DNA from: CAWIJJ01 sp963836405
Lineage (GTDB): Bacteria > Acidobacteriota > Terriglobia > Bryobacterales > Bryobacteraceae
Length of the DNA stretch: 64,000 nt
Direction: 5' to 3'
Assembly: GCA_963836405.1 (NCBI GenBank)
Contig: CAWIJL010000001.1
Span: 186,001 to 250,000, forward strand
Each line of letters opens with the position of its first letter. Position 1 is the first letter of the stretch. The notes under the pieces were generated by a model that worked only from the letters and a program-made list of their open reading frames with translations, was not told the origin of the DNA and did not search any database. This document shows, one piece after another, positions 54,330-64,000 of this stretch. A program made the translations under genes and the position numbers.

Positions 54330-55109
54330 ATGAAAGCTTTCCTTGCGACTTGTATTCTCACCGGTTCCATGATTGCCGGCGGTTGCGCGACGAAGAAATA
54401 CGTTCGCAATACGACCACTCCGATCCAGGCCAAAGTGGACCAGGTGGGCGAGCAGGCTACGCAGAACACACAACAGATCAACGACACTCGTAACCAGGTA
54501 AAACAGGTTGACGAGAAGGCTCAATCCGGCATCAGCGCGGCCCAGGAACGGGCGTCCACAGCCGATACGCACGCCGGCGAAGCGATGGCCCGTGCGACGC
54601 AGGCCGACCAGAAGGCCGCCCAAGCGGATCAGAAAGCGGAACAGGCAAATCAGGGCGTGTCCAGTCTCCGCTCGGTGATCGCCAATATCGACGATTACAA
54701 GCTCCAGAACACGGTTTCCGTTCCGTTCCAGTTCGACAGGGCAGCTATTTCCAAGGATGCCCAGGCTGACCTGGACAAGTTGGCGGACGAAATCAAGTCT
54801 GGCAAGCGTTACTTCATCGCCGTGGAGGGCTACACGGATTCGACCGGATCCAAGAGCTATAACGACATGCTGAGCCGTAAGCGAGCGGACGCGGTGGTCG
54901 AGTATCTCGTGGCCAAGCACGATGTGCCGATTTATCGCATTCACATGATCGGCCTCGGTGAGGAACGGCCCGTCGAAGAAGGCCGCACCAGAAACGCGCG
55001 CGCCAAGAACCGCCGCGTGGAAGTGAAGGTGTTCAGCGCCGACCAGGTGACAGCGGCCCTCGGAACTGACACCAGCAGTTCGGCCAGCCGGGCACAAGAC
55101 CAGCGGTAA
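54330..55109 (+). CDS. OmpA-domain lipoprotein (Pal-like)
   Basis: The 259-residue product starts MKAFLATCILTGSMIAGGC, a lipoprotein signal with lipobox IAGGC. An Lpp/YbgF-like alanine/glutamine-rich coiled coil follows (about 25-110, e.g. ADQKAAQADQKAEQANQ). The OmpA C-terminal domain then reads VPFQFDRAAISKDAQADLDKLADEI, AVEGYTDSTGSKSYNDMLSRKRADAVVEYL and GEERPVEEGRTRNARAKNRRVEVKV. The NARAKNRRVEV element binds peptidoglycan. It anchors the outer membrane to the cell wall. A rho-independent terminator follows. Confidence 0.9.
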   Translation: MKAFLATCILTGSMIAGGCATKKYVRNTTTPIQAKVDQVGEQATQNTQQINDTRNQVKQVDEKAQSGISAAQERASTADTHAGEAMARATQADQKAAQADQKAEQANQGVSSLRSVIANIDDYKLQNTVSVPFQFDRAAISKDAQADLDKLADEIKSGKRYFIAVEGYTDSTGSKSYNDMLSRKRADAVVEYLVAKHDVPIYRIHMIGLGEERPVEEGRTRNARAKNRRVEVKVFSADQVTAALGTDTSSSASRAQDQR

Positions 55110-55138
55110 GGCTGCTTTTCGCGGGAAAGAAACTGCCT

Positions 55139-55174
55139 CGCGGCCAGGCGACGCTCCTGGCCGCGCAGTTTTTT
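55139..55174 (+). terminator. Rho-independent terminator between OmpA and ExeA-like genes
   Basis: Ten-base perfect stem (55139-55148 with 55156-55165), seven-base loop, then CAG and six T (55169-55174). It ends the OmpA transcript and abuts the stop of the convergent ATPase gene at 55175. Confidence 0.85.
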
Positions 55175-56065
55175 CTACTCCGCCGCCGGGCCGCGGGCTT
55201 GGCGAAGCGTTCGCTCCGCGAAACCGGGTTCCGGACGGAAGGACCGGGCTCGCGGCGTATCCAGCCTCATGTCGGCAGTTACCTCCTCGAGCATTTCCGT
55301 CGTAACGGTTCTGGTTTCCATCGCAAAAGCAGTGAGCAGCAGGTTGTCGCACATCGCGTTGATGAGGCGCGGAATGCCCTGCGTGCGGAAGTGGATCTCC
55401 TCGAGAATCTCGTTGGAAAACACGCTCTGCTCCGGCATCCCGGCTCGGGTCATCCGCGAATGAATGTAAGCCACCGCCTCCTGAAGGTTGAATCCCCGCA
55501 GGCTGCACCGCAGCGCGATCCTCTGCTTCAACTGACGATACTCGGGCCGTTCCAGCTTGTCGTCGAGTTCCTGCTGTCCCGCCAGAACGATCTGGAGCAG
55601 CTTACCGCGGCGGGTTTCGAGATTGCCGAGTAGCCGGATCTCCTCCAGCACATCCCACTCGAGATTGTGGGCCTCATCGACGATCAACACCACGGTTCGT
55701 CCCGCGGCCGCCCGGTCGATCAGGAAGTTGTTCAGCGCCATCAGCACTTCGGTTTTCGAATGCCGGTTGCAGTTTAGATCCAGGTCGTAGGCGAGAAGAT
55801 CGAAGAACTGTTCTACCGTGAGCCGCGAATTGAACAGCGAAGCGAAGGCGATCTGCTGGGCGTTGAGGAAGTCTCGCAGACATTCCAGCATGGTGGTTTT
55901 GCCGGTCCCGACCTCGCCCGCCAACACGATGAACCCTTTGCGGCTTTGCACGCCGTAAATGAGGTTCGCCAACGCTTCCTCGTGCTGCGTGCTCCGGAAC
56001 AGAAAACTCGGGTCCGGGCTCATGTTGAACGGGTTCTGGGTAAAACCAAAAAAGGCGTTATACAT
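55175..56065 (-). CDS. ExeA/MshM-like AAA ATPase
   Basis: The 296-residue product starts MYNAFFGFTQNPFNMSPDPSFLF, the conserved ExeA opening. It carries Walker A GEVGTGKTT (50-58), Walker B VVLIVDEAHN (about 125-134), LLGNLETRRGKLLQIVLAGQQEL and the C-terminal lid PRLINAMCDNLLLTAF. Such ATPases assist secretin or pilus assembly through peptidoglycan or act as general secretion partners, here without other secretion genes nearby. It follows IF-3 on the same strand. Confidence 0.85.
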   Translation of the reverse strand: MYNAFFGFTQNPFNMSPDPSFLFRSTQHEEALANLIYGVQSRKGFIVLAGEVGTGKTTMLECLRDFLNAQQIAFASLFNSRLTVEQFFDLLAYDLDLNCNRHSKTEVLMALNNFLIDRAAAGRTVVLIVDEAHNLEWDVLEEIRLLGNLETRRGKLLQIVLAGQQELDDKLERPEYRQLKQRIALRCSLRGFNLQEAVAYIHSRMTRAGMPEQSVFSNEILEEIHFRTQGIPRLINAMCDNLLLTAFAMETRTVTTEMLEEVTADMRLDTPRARSFRPEPGFAERTLRQARGPAAE

Positions 56066-56133
56066 ACTGAAACACGATCCGCCGGGCTGATTCCAGGCGT
56101 TTGGCCGGGGTTGCGCCGGACCACCGTCTGAGG

Positions 56134-56757
56134 CTATGACGCTGCCTGGGGGGCCTGAGGAGCCGCCGAGGGCTTCTCCTTGTCCTTCTCTTTCTCTTTC
56201 TCACCCGGCTTCGCGGCGGCCTTCACCGGGCTGATCAGCACATGTGCGTTGCGTCCTTCCAGCCGGGGCTGGCCTTCCACAATTCCGAAAGTGGTAAGAT
56301 CCGCCGCAAACCGCATCAGCAGCTTCTTACCCAGGTCGGCATGCGCGATCTCCCTGCCTCTAAACTGCACCACCGCCTTCACACGGTTGCCTTCCTGAAG
56401 GAAGCGGATGGCGTGATTCTTCTTGAAATCGTAATCGTGATCGTCGGTGTTAGGCCGGAACTTCAGCTCCTTGACCTGAACCACGTGCTGCTTCTTCTTG
56501 GCGTCGTGCTGCTTCTTTTTCTGCTCGTACTGATAATGGCCGAAATCGACCGCTTTGGCGACAGGCGGAACGGCCGTCGGCGCGATCAGTACAAGATCCA
56601 GCCCGAGTTCCTGCGCTTTGCGAAGTGCCGCAGCAGTGGGCATCACTTCCGTGGTGCCGTCCGGAAACACCGCCCGGACCTCCCGCGCACGGATCGACTC
56701 GTTGACGTTCTCTCTTCGATTTTGTCTGCGAGGGGGATAGTTTCTACCTGGATACAT
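56134..56757 (-). CDS. infC: Translation initiation factor IF-3
   Basis: The 207-residue product contains the IF-3 N-domain (NESIRAREVRAVFPDGTTEVMPTAAALRKAQELGLDLVLIAPTAVPPVAKAVDFG), a lysine-rich linker (QYEQKKKQHDAKKKQH) and the C-domain (VKELKFRPNTDDHDYDFKKNHAIRFLQEGNRVKAVVQFRGREI). It binds the 30S subunit and controls start-codon choice. A lysine/glutamate/proline-rich tail of about 28 residues beyond the usual end is extra. The start is ATG, preceded by an in-frame TAA; no clear ribosome site is visible. The usual rpmI-rplT partners are not downstream. Confidence 0.93.
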   Translation of the reverse strand: MYPGRNYPPRRQNRRENVNESIRAREVRAVFPDGTTEVMPTAAALRKAQELGLDLVLIAPTAVPPVAKAVDFGHYQYEQKKKQHDAKKKQHVVQVKELKFRPNTDDHDYDFKKNHAIRFLQEGNRVKAVVQFRGREIAHADLGKKLLMRFAADLTTFGIVEGQPRLEGRNAHVLISPVKAAAKPGEKEKEKDKEKPSAAPQAPQAAS

Positions 56758-56803
56758 TTTGAATTATGCGTTTCGTTCAGTGTGTTTGCCGGGAGAGGCG
56801 ATT

Positions 56804-56831
56804 TGGGGCGTTGGCCCCAGTGGGTTTTTTT
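56804..56831. other. Hairpin plus T7 tract in the infC/kinase-pseudogene gap
   Basis: TGGGGC (56804-56809) pairs with GCCCCA (56814-56819) and is followed after five bases by seven T (56825-56831). Read on the + strand it resembles a terminator although no + gene precedes it. Read on the - strand it lies in the likely infC leader. Confidence 0.4.
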
Positions 56832-56965
56832 GGCCGAGACTTTGGTTGAAGCGAATAGCCAAGCAAGATTTCGTCAGCTTCAGTTTACACCAAATCCGGG
56901 TGCTTGGGGTGTTACGAATGCAATCGAACGGATAGACTTCCGTGCGGGTTATCATAAAACTCGCC

Positions 56966-58394
<1,429 letters not shown>

Positions 58395-58492
58395 AGCTGG
58401 GCGCATTCACCCACCCACCTCTGGGCCCTGTCGATTTTCGCCTCTTATTTTCTGTTATTTACCGCTGGCACAGCAATTGCTTCCTGAGTGGT

Positions 58493-58744
58493 ATGGCCTA
58501 CGTGATTACCGACTCCTGCACCAAAGACGAATTGTGCGTTCAAGCCTGCCCGGTGGATTGCATTCATCCCAAGCAGGATGAAACGAATTTTGCGGAAGTA
58601 CCGCAGCTCTACGTCAACCCCGTCGATTGCATCGACTGCGGCGCCTGTGTCCCGGTCTGCCCGACGAATTCTATCTACACGCTCGATGAGTTGCCCGCCG
58701 AATTCGCCCAGTTCGCCGAATTGAACGCCGCGCACTACAACTGA
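58493..58744 (+). CDS. Small 7Fe/8Fe-type ferredoxin
   Basis: The 83-residue product starts MAYVITDSCTKDELCVQACPVDCIHP and continues with VDCIDCGACVPVCPTNSIY. Together these supply cysteines for two iron-sulphur clusters (the second C-x2-C-x2-C-x3-CP is a standard [4Fe-4S] site). The length and the MAYVIT start fit soluble bacterial ferredoxins with a cluster pair. It is a cytoplasmic electron carrier; the partner is not shown by context. It is followed by a 64-base palindrome. Confidence 0.88.
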   Translation: MAYVITDSCTKDELCVQACPVDCIHPKQDETNFAEVPQLYVNPVDCIDCGACVPVCPTNSIYTLDELPAEFAQFAELNAAHYN

Positions 58745-58776
58745 GGAGATCCCTCTCACCGGGTTCTCGCTGAGTA

Positions 58777-58840
58777 ACCGGGGACGAACACCACAATCCC
58801 CGAGCCAAACGGCTTGGGAATTGCGGTGTCTGTCCCCGGT
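58777..58840. repeat. 64-base nearly perfect palindrome (REP-like element)
   Basis: The whole element is self-complementary around a four-base loop. Outer arms are ACCGGGGAC (58777-58785) and GTCCCCGGT (58832-58840), then ACACC with GGTGT, CAAT with ATTG, and centre AGCC-AAAC-GGCT. This is the shape of REP/BIME units mobilised by REP-associated transposases, though no transposase is in the window. It sits between the ferredoxin and pyruvate carboxylase genes. Confidence 0.65.
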
Positions 58841-58911
58841 TTCCGTTTCGGACACCTCCCGCCCGCCATCTTCTGCATGCCGCAAGTCGCGGCTTCTCTT
58901 ATTCTGGATCT

Positions 58912-61900
58912 ATGAGAAAACTCCTGGCGCTGAACCGCAGCGAGATCGCAATTCGCATCCTGCGGGCCGCCAATGAACTGGGTCTGCGAACGGTGGCCAT
59001 CTATTCGCAGGAGGACCGGCTGGCTCTGCACCGCTTCAAGGCCGACGAGGCGTACCTCATCGGAGAGGGCAAGGGGCCGGTTGAAGCCTATCTCGACTAC
59101 GAAGGAATCGTCGAGATGGCACGAGAAAAAGAAGTGGACGCCATTCACCCCGGCTATGGCTTCCTCTCCGAGAATCCGGCCCTGGCGCGCGCCTGCGACC
59201 GCGCCGGGATTACCTTCATCGGGCCCAACGCCGAACTGCTGGAACTGCTGGGCGATAAGACGGCCGCGCGCAAACTGGCGCAGAAGGCGGGGATTCCGGT
59301 TGTGCCGGGCACGGAAAAGGCGGTCAGCGATCCCGCCGAAGCGGAAAAGACCGCCGCGAAGATCGGCTTTCCTTTGATTATCAAGGCGGCGTTCGGCGGC
59401 GGCGGCCGCGGCATGCGCGTGGTGGAGCAGGCGTCCGAGTTCGCCGGCAAACTTGGCGAGGCACGGCAGGAAGCGGCTGCCGCTTTCGGCAACGACGCCG
59501 TCTTTCTCGAGCGCTTCGTACGACGCGCGCGCCACATCGAAGTGCAGATCCTGGGCGACCTCCACGGCAGCATCCTCCACCTCTACGAGCGCGATTGCTC
59601 GGTGCAGCGCCGCCACCAGAAAGTCGTGGAAGTGGCCCCGGCGGTGGGTCTCGACCCGAAAATCCGCACCGCCCTCGCAGAAGCCGCCGTCGCCCTTGCG
59701 CGCGCCGCCGGCTACGTGAACGCCGGCACGGTCGAGTTCCTGGTGGACGCCGATTCCGGCGAATGGTATTTCATCGAGGTGAACCCGCGCATCCAGGTGG
59801 AACACACGGTGACCGAAATGGTGACCGGCATCGACCTGGTGCGATGCCAGATTCAGGTGGCGCAGGGCTGCAAACTGCATAGCCCCGAAATGAACCTGCC
59901 ACCCCAGGACCAGGTTCCGCTTTACGGTTACGCCTTGCAATGCCGTATCACCACCGAAGATCCGGCCAACCACTTCGTGCCCGATTACGGCAAACTCTCC
60001 ACATACCGATCGCCCGCCGGTTTTGGAATCCGGCTGGATGGCGGATCGGCGTACAGCGGAGCCGTAATCACGCCCTATTACGATTCGCTGCTGGTGAAGA
60101 CCACGGCGTGGGGACGCGAATTCCGCCACGCCTGCCAGCGCATGGACCGCAGCCTGCGCGAATTCCGCGTCCGCGGCGTGAAAACCAATATCCCGTTCCT
60201 CGAAAACGTGGTGAACAACGAGGATTTTCAGGCGGGCAACGTGACCACGCGCTGGCTGGAAGAAACACCCGCGCTGTTCAAGTTTGCGCCGAAGCGCGAC
60301 CGGGCCACGCGCCTGCTCACCTACCTGGCCGAAACCATCGTCAACGGCAACCCGACTATTGCCGGAAAGCCACGCCCAACCCGGATTCTGCCCGCGCCCC
60401 TTCCCCGCCACGATCCGAGCGCCCCTCCCGCCGGGTCGCGCCTAATCCTCGACCGCGACGGGCCTGAGGGTCTTGCCGCCTGGACCCTGAAGCACCGCGG
60501 CCTCCTGCTTACCGATACCACCTTCCGCGATGCCCACCAGTCTCTGCTGGCCACGCGCGTGCGCACGTACGACATGCTGGCCGTGGCGAATTTCGTGGCG
60601 CACCGGCTGCACAACTTGTTCAGCCTGGAAATGTGGGGCGGCGCCACATTCGACGTAACCATGCGGTTCCTGCACGAGGATCCCTTTCTGCGCCTGCGGC
60701 AGTTGCGGGAAGCGATACCGAACATCTGCTTTCAAATGCTGCTCCGCGCCTCCAACGCCGTCGGCTACACCGCCTATCCCGACAACGTGGTAGCGGAGTT
60801 CGTGTACGAGGCATCCGCGCAGGGCATCGATATCTTCCGCATTTTCGACTCGCTCAACTGGCTGCCCAACATGCAGGCATCGATGGCGGCCGTTCGCAAA
60901 ACGCGTTCGGTGTGCGAGGCGGCAATGTGTTATACCGGCGACATCCTCGATGCACAACGCGACAAGTACCCGCTCCAGTACTACGTGCGCATGGCGAAGG
61001 AACTGGAAAAAATGGGGGCGCATTTTCTGGCCATCAAGGACATGGCCGGACTGTGCAAACCCTACGCGGCGGAAAAACTGGTGAAGACGCTGCGGCAGGA
61101 GGTCGGAATCCCGATCCATTTCCACACCCACGACACCAGCGGGATCAACGCCGCCTCCGTTCTGAAGGCGGCCGACGCGGGCGTGCATGTGGCCGACGGC
61201 GCCATCGCGTCCATGAGCGGCCAGACCAGCCAGCCCAACCTCAACTCCATCGTCGCTGCGCTGCGCCACACCCGGCGCGACAGCGGCCTGGACCTGAGCG
61301 CGCTCAATGCCTGCGCCGACTACTGGGAAATCGTGCGGGAATACTACGCCCCTTTCGACACCGGTCCCAAGTCCGGCACGGCCGAAGTCTACATCCACGA
61401 GATGCCGGGCGGCCAGTACACCAATCTGAAGGAGCAGGCCGAATCGATGGGGCTGGGCGCGCGCTGGCACGAAATCGCGCAAACCTACGCCGACGTCAAT
61501 ATGGCCTTCGGCGACATCGTCAAAGTGACGCCCTCGAGTAAGGTGGTGGGGGACATGGCCATTTTCCTGGTCAACCACAAGATGACCATGCAGCAGTTCG
61601 AGCGGCTCGACCCGGATCACAACCTCACCCTGCCCACCTCAGTGATCGAGATGTTTCAGGGGGCGCTGGGCGAGCCGGATGGCGGCTGGCCCGAAAATGT
61701 CGCGCGCATCGTTCTCCGCGGCGCCCCCGCTCCCGCTGCCGGGCGGCCCGGAACGAACCTGCCGAAAGTGGACCTCGACGAAACCGCCGCGTTGGTGGAC
61801 AAGAAAACCGGCCGCCGCCCGTCCCGCGACGAGGTGCTCAGCTACCTCATGTACCCGGACGTCTTCCTGAAATTCGCCAAAGCGCGCCAGAGCTACGGCA

Positions 61901-62353
61901 ACGTCGAGGTGCTGCCCACCCCCGCTTTTTACTACGGCATGGAACGCGGCACCGATATCGCCGTCGAATTGGAGCCGGGCAAGACGCTGGTGATCAAGTT
62001 CCTCACCGTCGGCGAGCCCCACCCGGACGGCACGCGCACGGTCTTCTTCGAACTCAACGGCCAGCCGCGCGAGGTGACGGTGCGGGACCGCATGCTGAAT
62101 GTGGTGGAGAAAGTGAAGCTCAAGGCCGATCCGGCCGCACCCGGGCAGATCGGCGCCCCCATACCGGGAGTGGTCTCGACGGTTGCCGTGGAGTTGAATC
62201 AGACGCTTAAAAAGGGAGACCGCCTGCTGGTGATGGAGGCGATGAAAATGCAGAGCACCGTCTACGCTGCCGGTGGGCGGGAAGGTGACCCAGATGCTCG
62301 TGCAACCCGGCCAGCACGTCGAAGCCAAAGACCTCCTGCTGGTGATCGAATAG
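58912..62353 (+). CDS. Pyruvate carboxylase (single-chain), frameshifted in the last 30 codons
   Basis: The product, about 1146 residues when restored, holds a biotin carboxylase domain (NRSEIAIRILRAANELGLRTVAIYS, HPGYGFLSEN, FGGGGRGMRVV, EVNPRIQVEHTVTE), a carboxyltransferase domain from about 530 (TDTTFRDAHQSLLATRVRTYDML, FHTHDTSG) and a C-terminal biotinyl domain with LVMEAMKMQ (biotin lysine K1112). Near 62270 one extra G (GCCGGTGGG for GCCGTGGG) throws the frame off; the conserved end GKVTQMLVQPGQHVEAKDLL lies in the neighbouring frame with stop at 62353. It makes oxaloacetate from pyruvate. Convergent with malate dehydrogenase. Confidence 0.9.
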
Positions 62354-62405
62354 CCGGCGACCCCGCGGCCGGGCCGGGCCGCCGGCCGCGGGGAACGAAA
62401 GCTGC

Positions 62406-63338
62406 CTAACCTTTCGACTTCAGGACGTCCACAAGTTCCTGCACCGCAGACGCGCTCTTTTTGAGCATCGCCTGCTCTTCCGCCGTTAACTTCACTTCGT
62501 AGATCTGCTCCACGCCGCGCGCGCCCAGTTTTACCGGCACGCCCACGAACAGCCCGTTGATCCCGTACTCGCCCTCGAGGTATGCCGCGCATGGCAGTAC
62601 CTTCTTCTTGTCCTTCAGGATCGATTCGGCCATCTCCACCGCGGCCGCCGACGGCGCGTAATAGGCGCTGCCCGTCTTCAGGTACTTGACTATTTCGGCC
62701 CCGCCGTTGCGCGTCCGATCCACAATGCGGTCGATCGTCGCCTGGTCCATCAGCTCGGTCAGCGGAATGCCGGCTACGTTGCTCAGCCGGACCAGCGGCA
62801 CCATGGTGTCGCCGTGGCCGCCCATCACCACGCCCTGCACATTTTCAACCGAGACGTTCAGCTCCTGCGCGATGAAGGTGCGGAAGCGGGCGCTGTCCAG
62901 CACACCGGCCATGCCCACGACGCGGTTCTTGCTGAAACGCGACACCTGGAAGGCGGCCTGCGCCATCGCGTCCAGCGGGTTGGTGACCACGATGATGATG
63001 CAGTTCGGCGAATGCTTCGCCACCTGTTCGGTGGCCACCTTCACCACGTCGTAGTTGGCCATCAGCAGATCGTCGCGGCTCATCCCGGGCTTGCGCGGGA
63101 AACCAGCGGTGATGATGGCTATATCCGAGTTCGCGGTCGGTTCGTAGTCGTTGGCACCCGTGACCGTGACATCGTAACCCTGCACGGGACCGGACTGGAG
63201 CAGATCGAGCCCCTTGCCCTGGGGAACACCTTCGACCACGTCCACCAGGACGACGTCAGCGAGTTCCTTATCGGCAATGCGCACCGCGCAATTGGCGCCT
63301 ACGTTGCCGGCGCCCACAACCGTGATCTTGTTTCGCAC
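62406..63338 (-). CDS. mdh: Malate dehydrogenase (LDH-like type)
   Basis: The 310-residue product has the NAD motif VVGAGNVGANCA, LVDVVEGVPQGKGLDL, and the substrate-specificity loop GFPRKPGMSRDDLL, where arginine R82 selects malate over lactate. VTNPLDAMAQ, DSARFRTFIA (D148 and R151) and the catalytic histidine H175 in GGHGDTMVPL complete the active site. It interconverts malate and oxaloacetate in the TCA cycle. Placed 52 bases from the convergent pyruvate carboxylase gene, it would use or supply the same oxaloacetate pool. Confidence 0.93.
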   Translation of the reverse strand: MRNKITVVGAGNVGANCAVRIADKELADVVLVDVVEGVPQGKGLDLLQSGPVQGYDVTVTGANDYEPTANSDIAIITAGFPRKPGMSRDDLLMANYDVVKVATEQVAKHSPNCIIIVVTNPLDAMAQAAFQVSRFSKNRVVGMAGVLDSARFRTFIAQELNVSVENVQGVVMGGHGDTMVPLVRLSNVAGIPLTELMDQATIDRIVDRTRNGGAEIVKYLKTGSAYYAPSAAAVEMAESILKDKKKVLPCAAYLEGEYGINGLFVGVPVKLGARGVEQIYEVKLTAEEQAMLKKSASAVQELVDVLKSKG

Positions 63339-63369
63339 AAAGCTCCTTTGGGTTTGAAATGTTACTCGA

Positions 63370-64000
63370 TTATAACGTCAGTTCCCAGATCTGGCTGATA
63401 AGATCGGATCCGAAATCCCGATTTCGCTGCTCGCCGACGAGGCGGAAACCCGCAGCCTCATAAATGCGCCGAGCCGCCAGCAGGTTGCTCTGCGTCCACA
63501 GTGAGACGGCCCGGTATTTTCTTTCCCGCGCGAACGCGATGCATTCGGCCACCAGGCGTTTTCCGATTCCCAGGCCGCGCGCTTCCGGCTCCACCAGCAG
63601 CAGCCTCAGCTTCGCCGTATCTTTGGAGCCGCGAACCAGCATGACGGAGCCGGCGATCGCGCCATGGCGTTCCGCAATCCAGCATCGCTCCCGGTCCGCG
63701 TCGAAATTCCGGAGAAACGCCGCGCCGATTTCCGCCACGACAGCTTCAAACCCCTCGCCCCAGCCGTACTCCTCCGCATACAACGCGCCGTGCCGGTGGA
63801 TGAGCCAGCCGATGTCGCCGTGCCGGTGCGCGCGCAGGGTGAAGGTCCTGTCTTCGTCCGCGGGGTCGGCCAGCAGGTTTTCGATGGTAGCCATCGCACC
63901 CATCAGCCGGTTTTGCTCGCCCCCTGACAGGCCGTTCAGCATTCCGCTCACCGCGTCGCCGGCGCTGCGGTCGAGAGGCTTGAGCGCGTTCCTGCCGGCC
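63370..64000 (-). CDS. MarR-GNAT fusion protein (C-terminal part, cut by window edge)
   Basis: The GNAT domain is clear: SVMLVRGSKDTAKLRLLLVEPEARGLGIGKRLVAECIAFARERKY with the acetyl-CoA loop GLGIGKR, then AARRIYEAAGFRLV. Upstream, the frame stays open to the edge and reads AGRNALKPLDRSAGDAVSGML, LSGGEQNRLMGAMATIENLL. This is the end of a MarR winged-helix domain. The gene therefore begins outside the window and encodes a bifunctional regulator/acetyltransferase of a known fused type. Ligand and acetyl acceptor are unknown. Confidence 0.75.
   Translation of the reverse strand, partial: AGRNALKPLDRSAGDAVSGMLNGLSGGEQNRLMGAMATIENLLADPADEDRTFTLRAHRHGDIGWLIHRHGALYAEEYGWGEGFEAVVAEIGAAFLRNFDADRERCWIAERHGAIAGSVMLVRGSKDTAKLRLLLVEPEARGLGIGKRLVAECIAFARERKYRAVSLWTQSNLLAARRIYEAAGFRLVGEQRNRDFGSDLISQIWELTL

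Overview
The window is GC-rich bacterial DNA, densely packed with genes on both strands, with no rRNA, tRNA, phage, insertion sequence or CRISPR array that I can see. The gene content points to an acidobacterium of the Solibacter/Bryobacter kind. The signs are two large orphan MacB/FtsX-type permeases that start 'ML(x)D(I/V)R(Y/F)ALR' (the ADOP family), two long BNR/sortilin-type beta-propeller proteins, a sedolisin peptidase with a Solibacter-type C-terminal domain (TIGR03437-like), Ser/Thr kinases with large extra-catalytic regions, a winged-HTH/TolB-like/TPR regulator, and many Sec, Tat and lipoprotein signals. The taxonomic call is inference from gene families; no marker rRNA is present.

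Layout. 1-5.2 kb: end of an unknown gene, a LarA-type nickel racemase, a broken glycoside hydrolase, and a translationally coupled MFS transporter/malonyl-CoA synthetase pair. 5.2-13.3 kb: ADOP permease facing a minus-strand operon (GH62-like arabinofuranosidase, membrane Ser/Thr kinase, small secreted protein), an SDR dehydrogenase with a small downstream gene, and a deleted SDR pseudogene. 13.3-23.7 kb: BNR protein, lysophospholipid acyltransferase, DUF1697, a D-threonine-aldolase-like enzyme, the S53 peptidase, an HGSNAT-like membrane acyltransferase and a small outer-membrane barrel. 23.6-31.4 kb: a minus-strand gene row BNR protein > ADOP permease > CBM9-like protein > Rieske oxygenase. 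31.5-35.5 kb: a single long gene joining topoisomerase III to a RecQ helicase, the most striking gene here. 35.5-46.1 kb: an esterase/beta-propeller gene, a TPR regulator, a Tat-exported aldo/keto reductase with its DUF6599-like and DUF362 neighbours, and an area of gene debris made of duplicated and truncated esterase and DUF6599 pieces and a broken RNase T2. 46.1-51.4 kb: an S41 peptidase, an OpuC-type osmoprotectant ABC operon, a MerR regulator and two small membrane proteins. 51.5-58.7 kb: a pseudokinase/TolB-propeller protein, an OmpA lipoprotein, an ExeA-like ATPase, IF-3, a decayed kinase pseudogene and a ferredoxin. 58.9-64 kb: pyruvate carboxylase convergent with malate dehydrogenase (an anaplerotic pair), then a MarR-GNAT fusion running off the right edge.

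Two features recur. First, single-base indels interrupt several otherwise well-conserved genes (BNR protein twice, ADOP permease, topoIII-RecQ, pyruvate carboxylase), often beside short homopolymers; sequencing error and real decay cannot be separated here. Second, several loci (glycoside hydrolase, SDR, kinase paralogue, esterase fragments) show true internal deletions that base-calling error would not explain.
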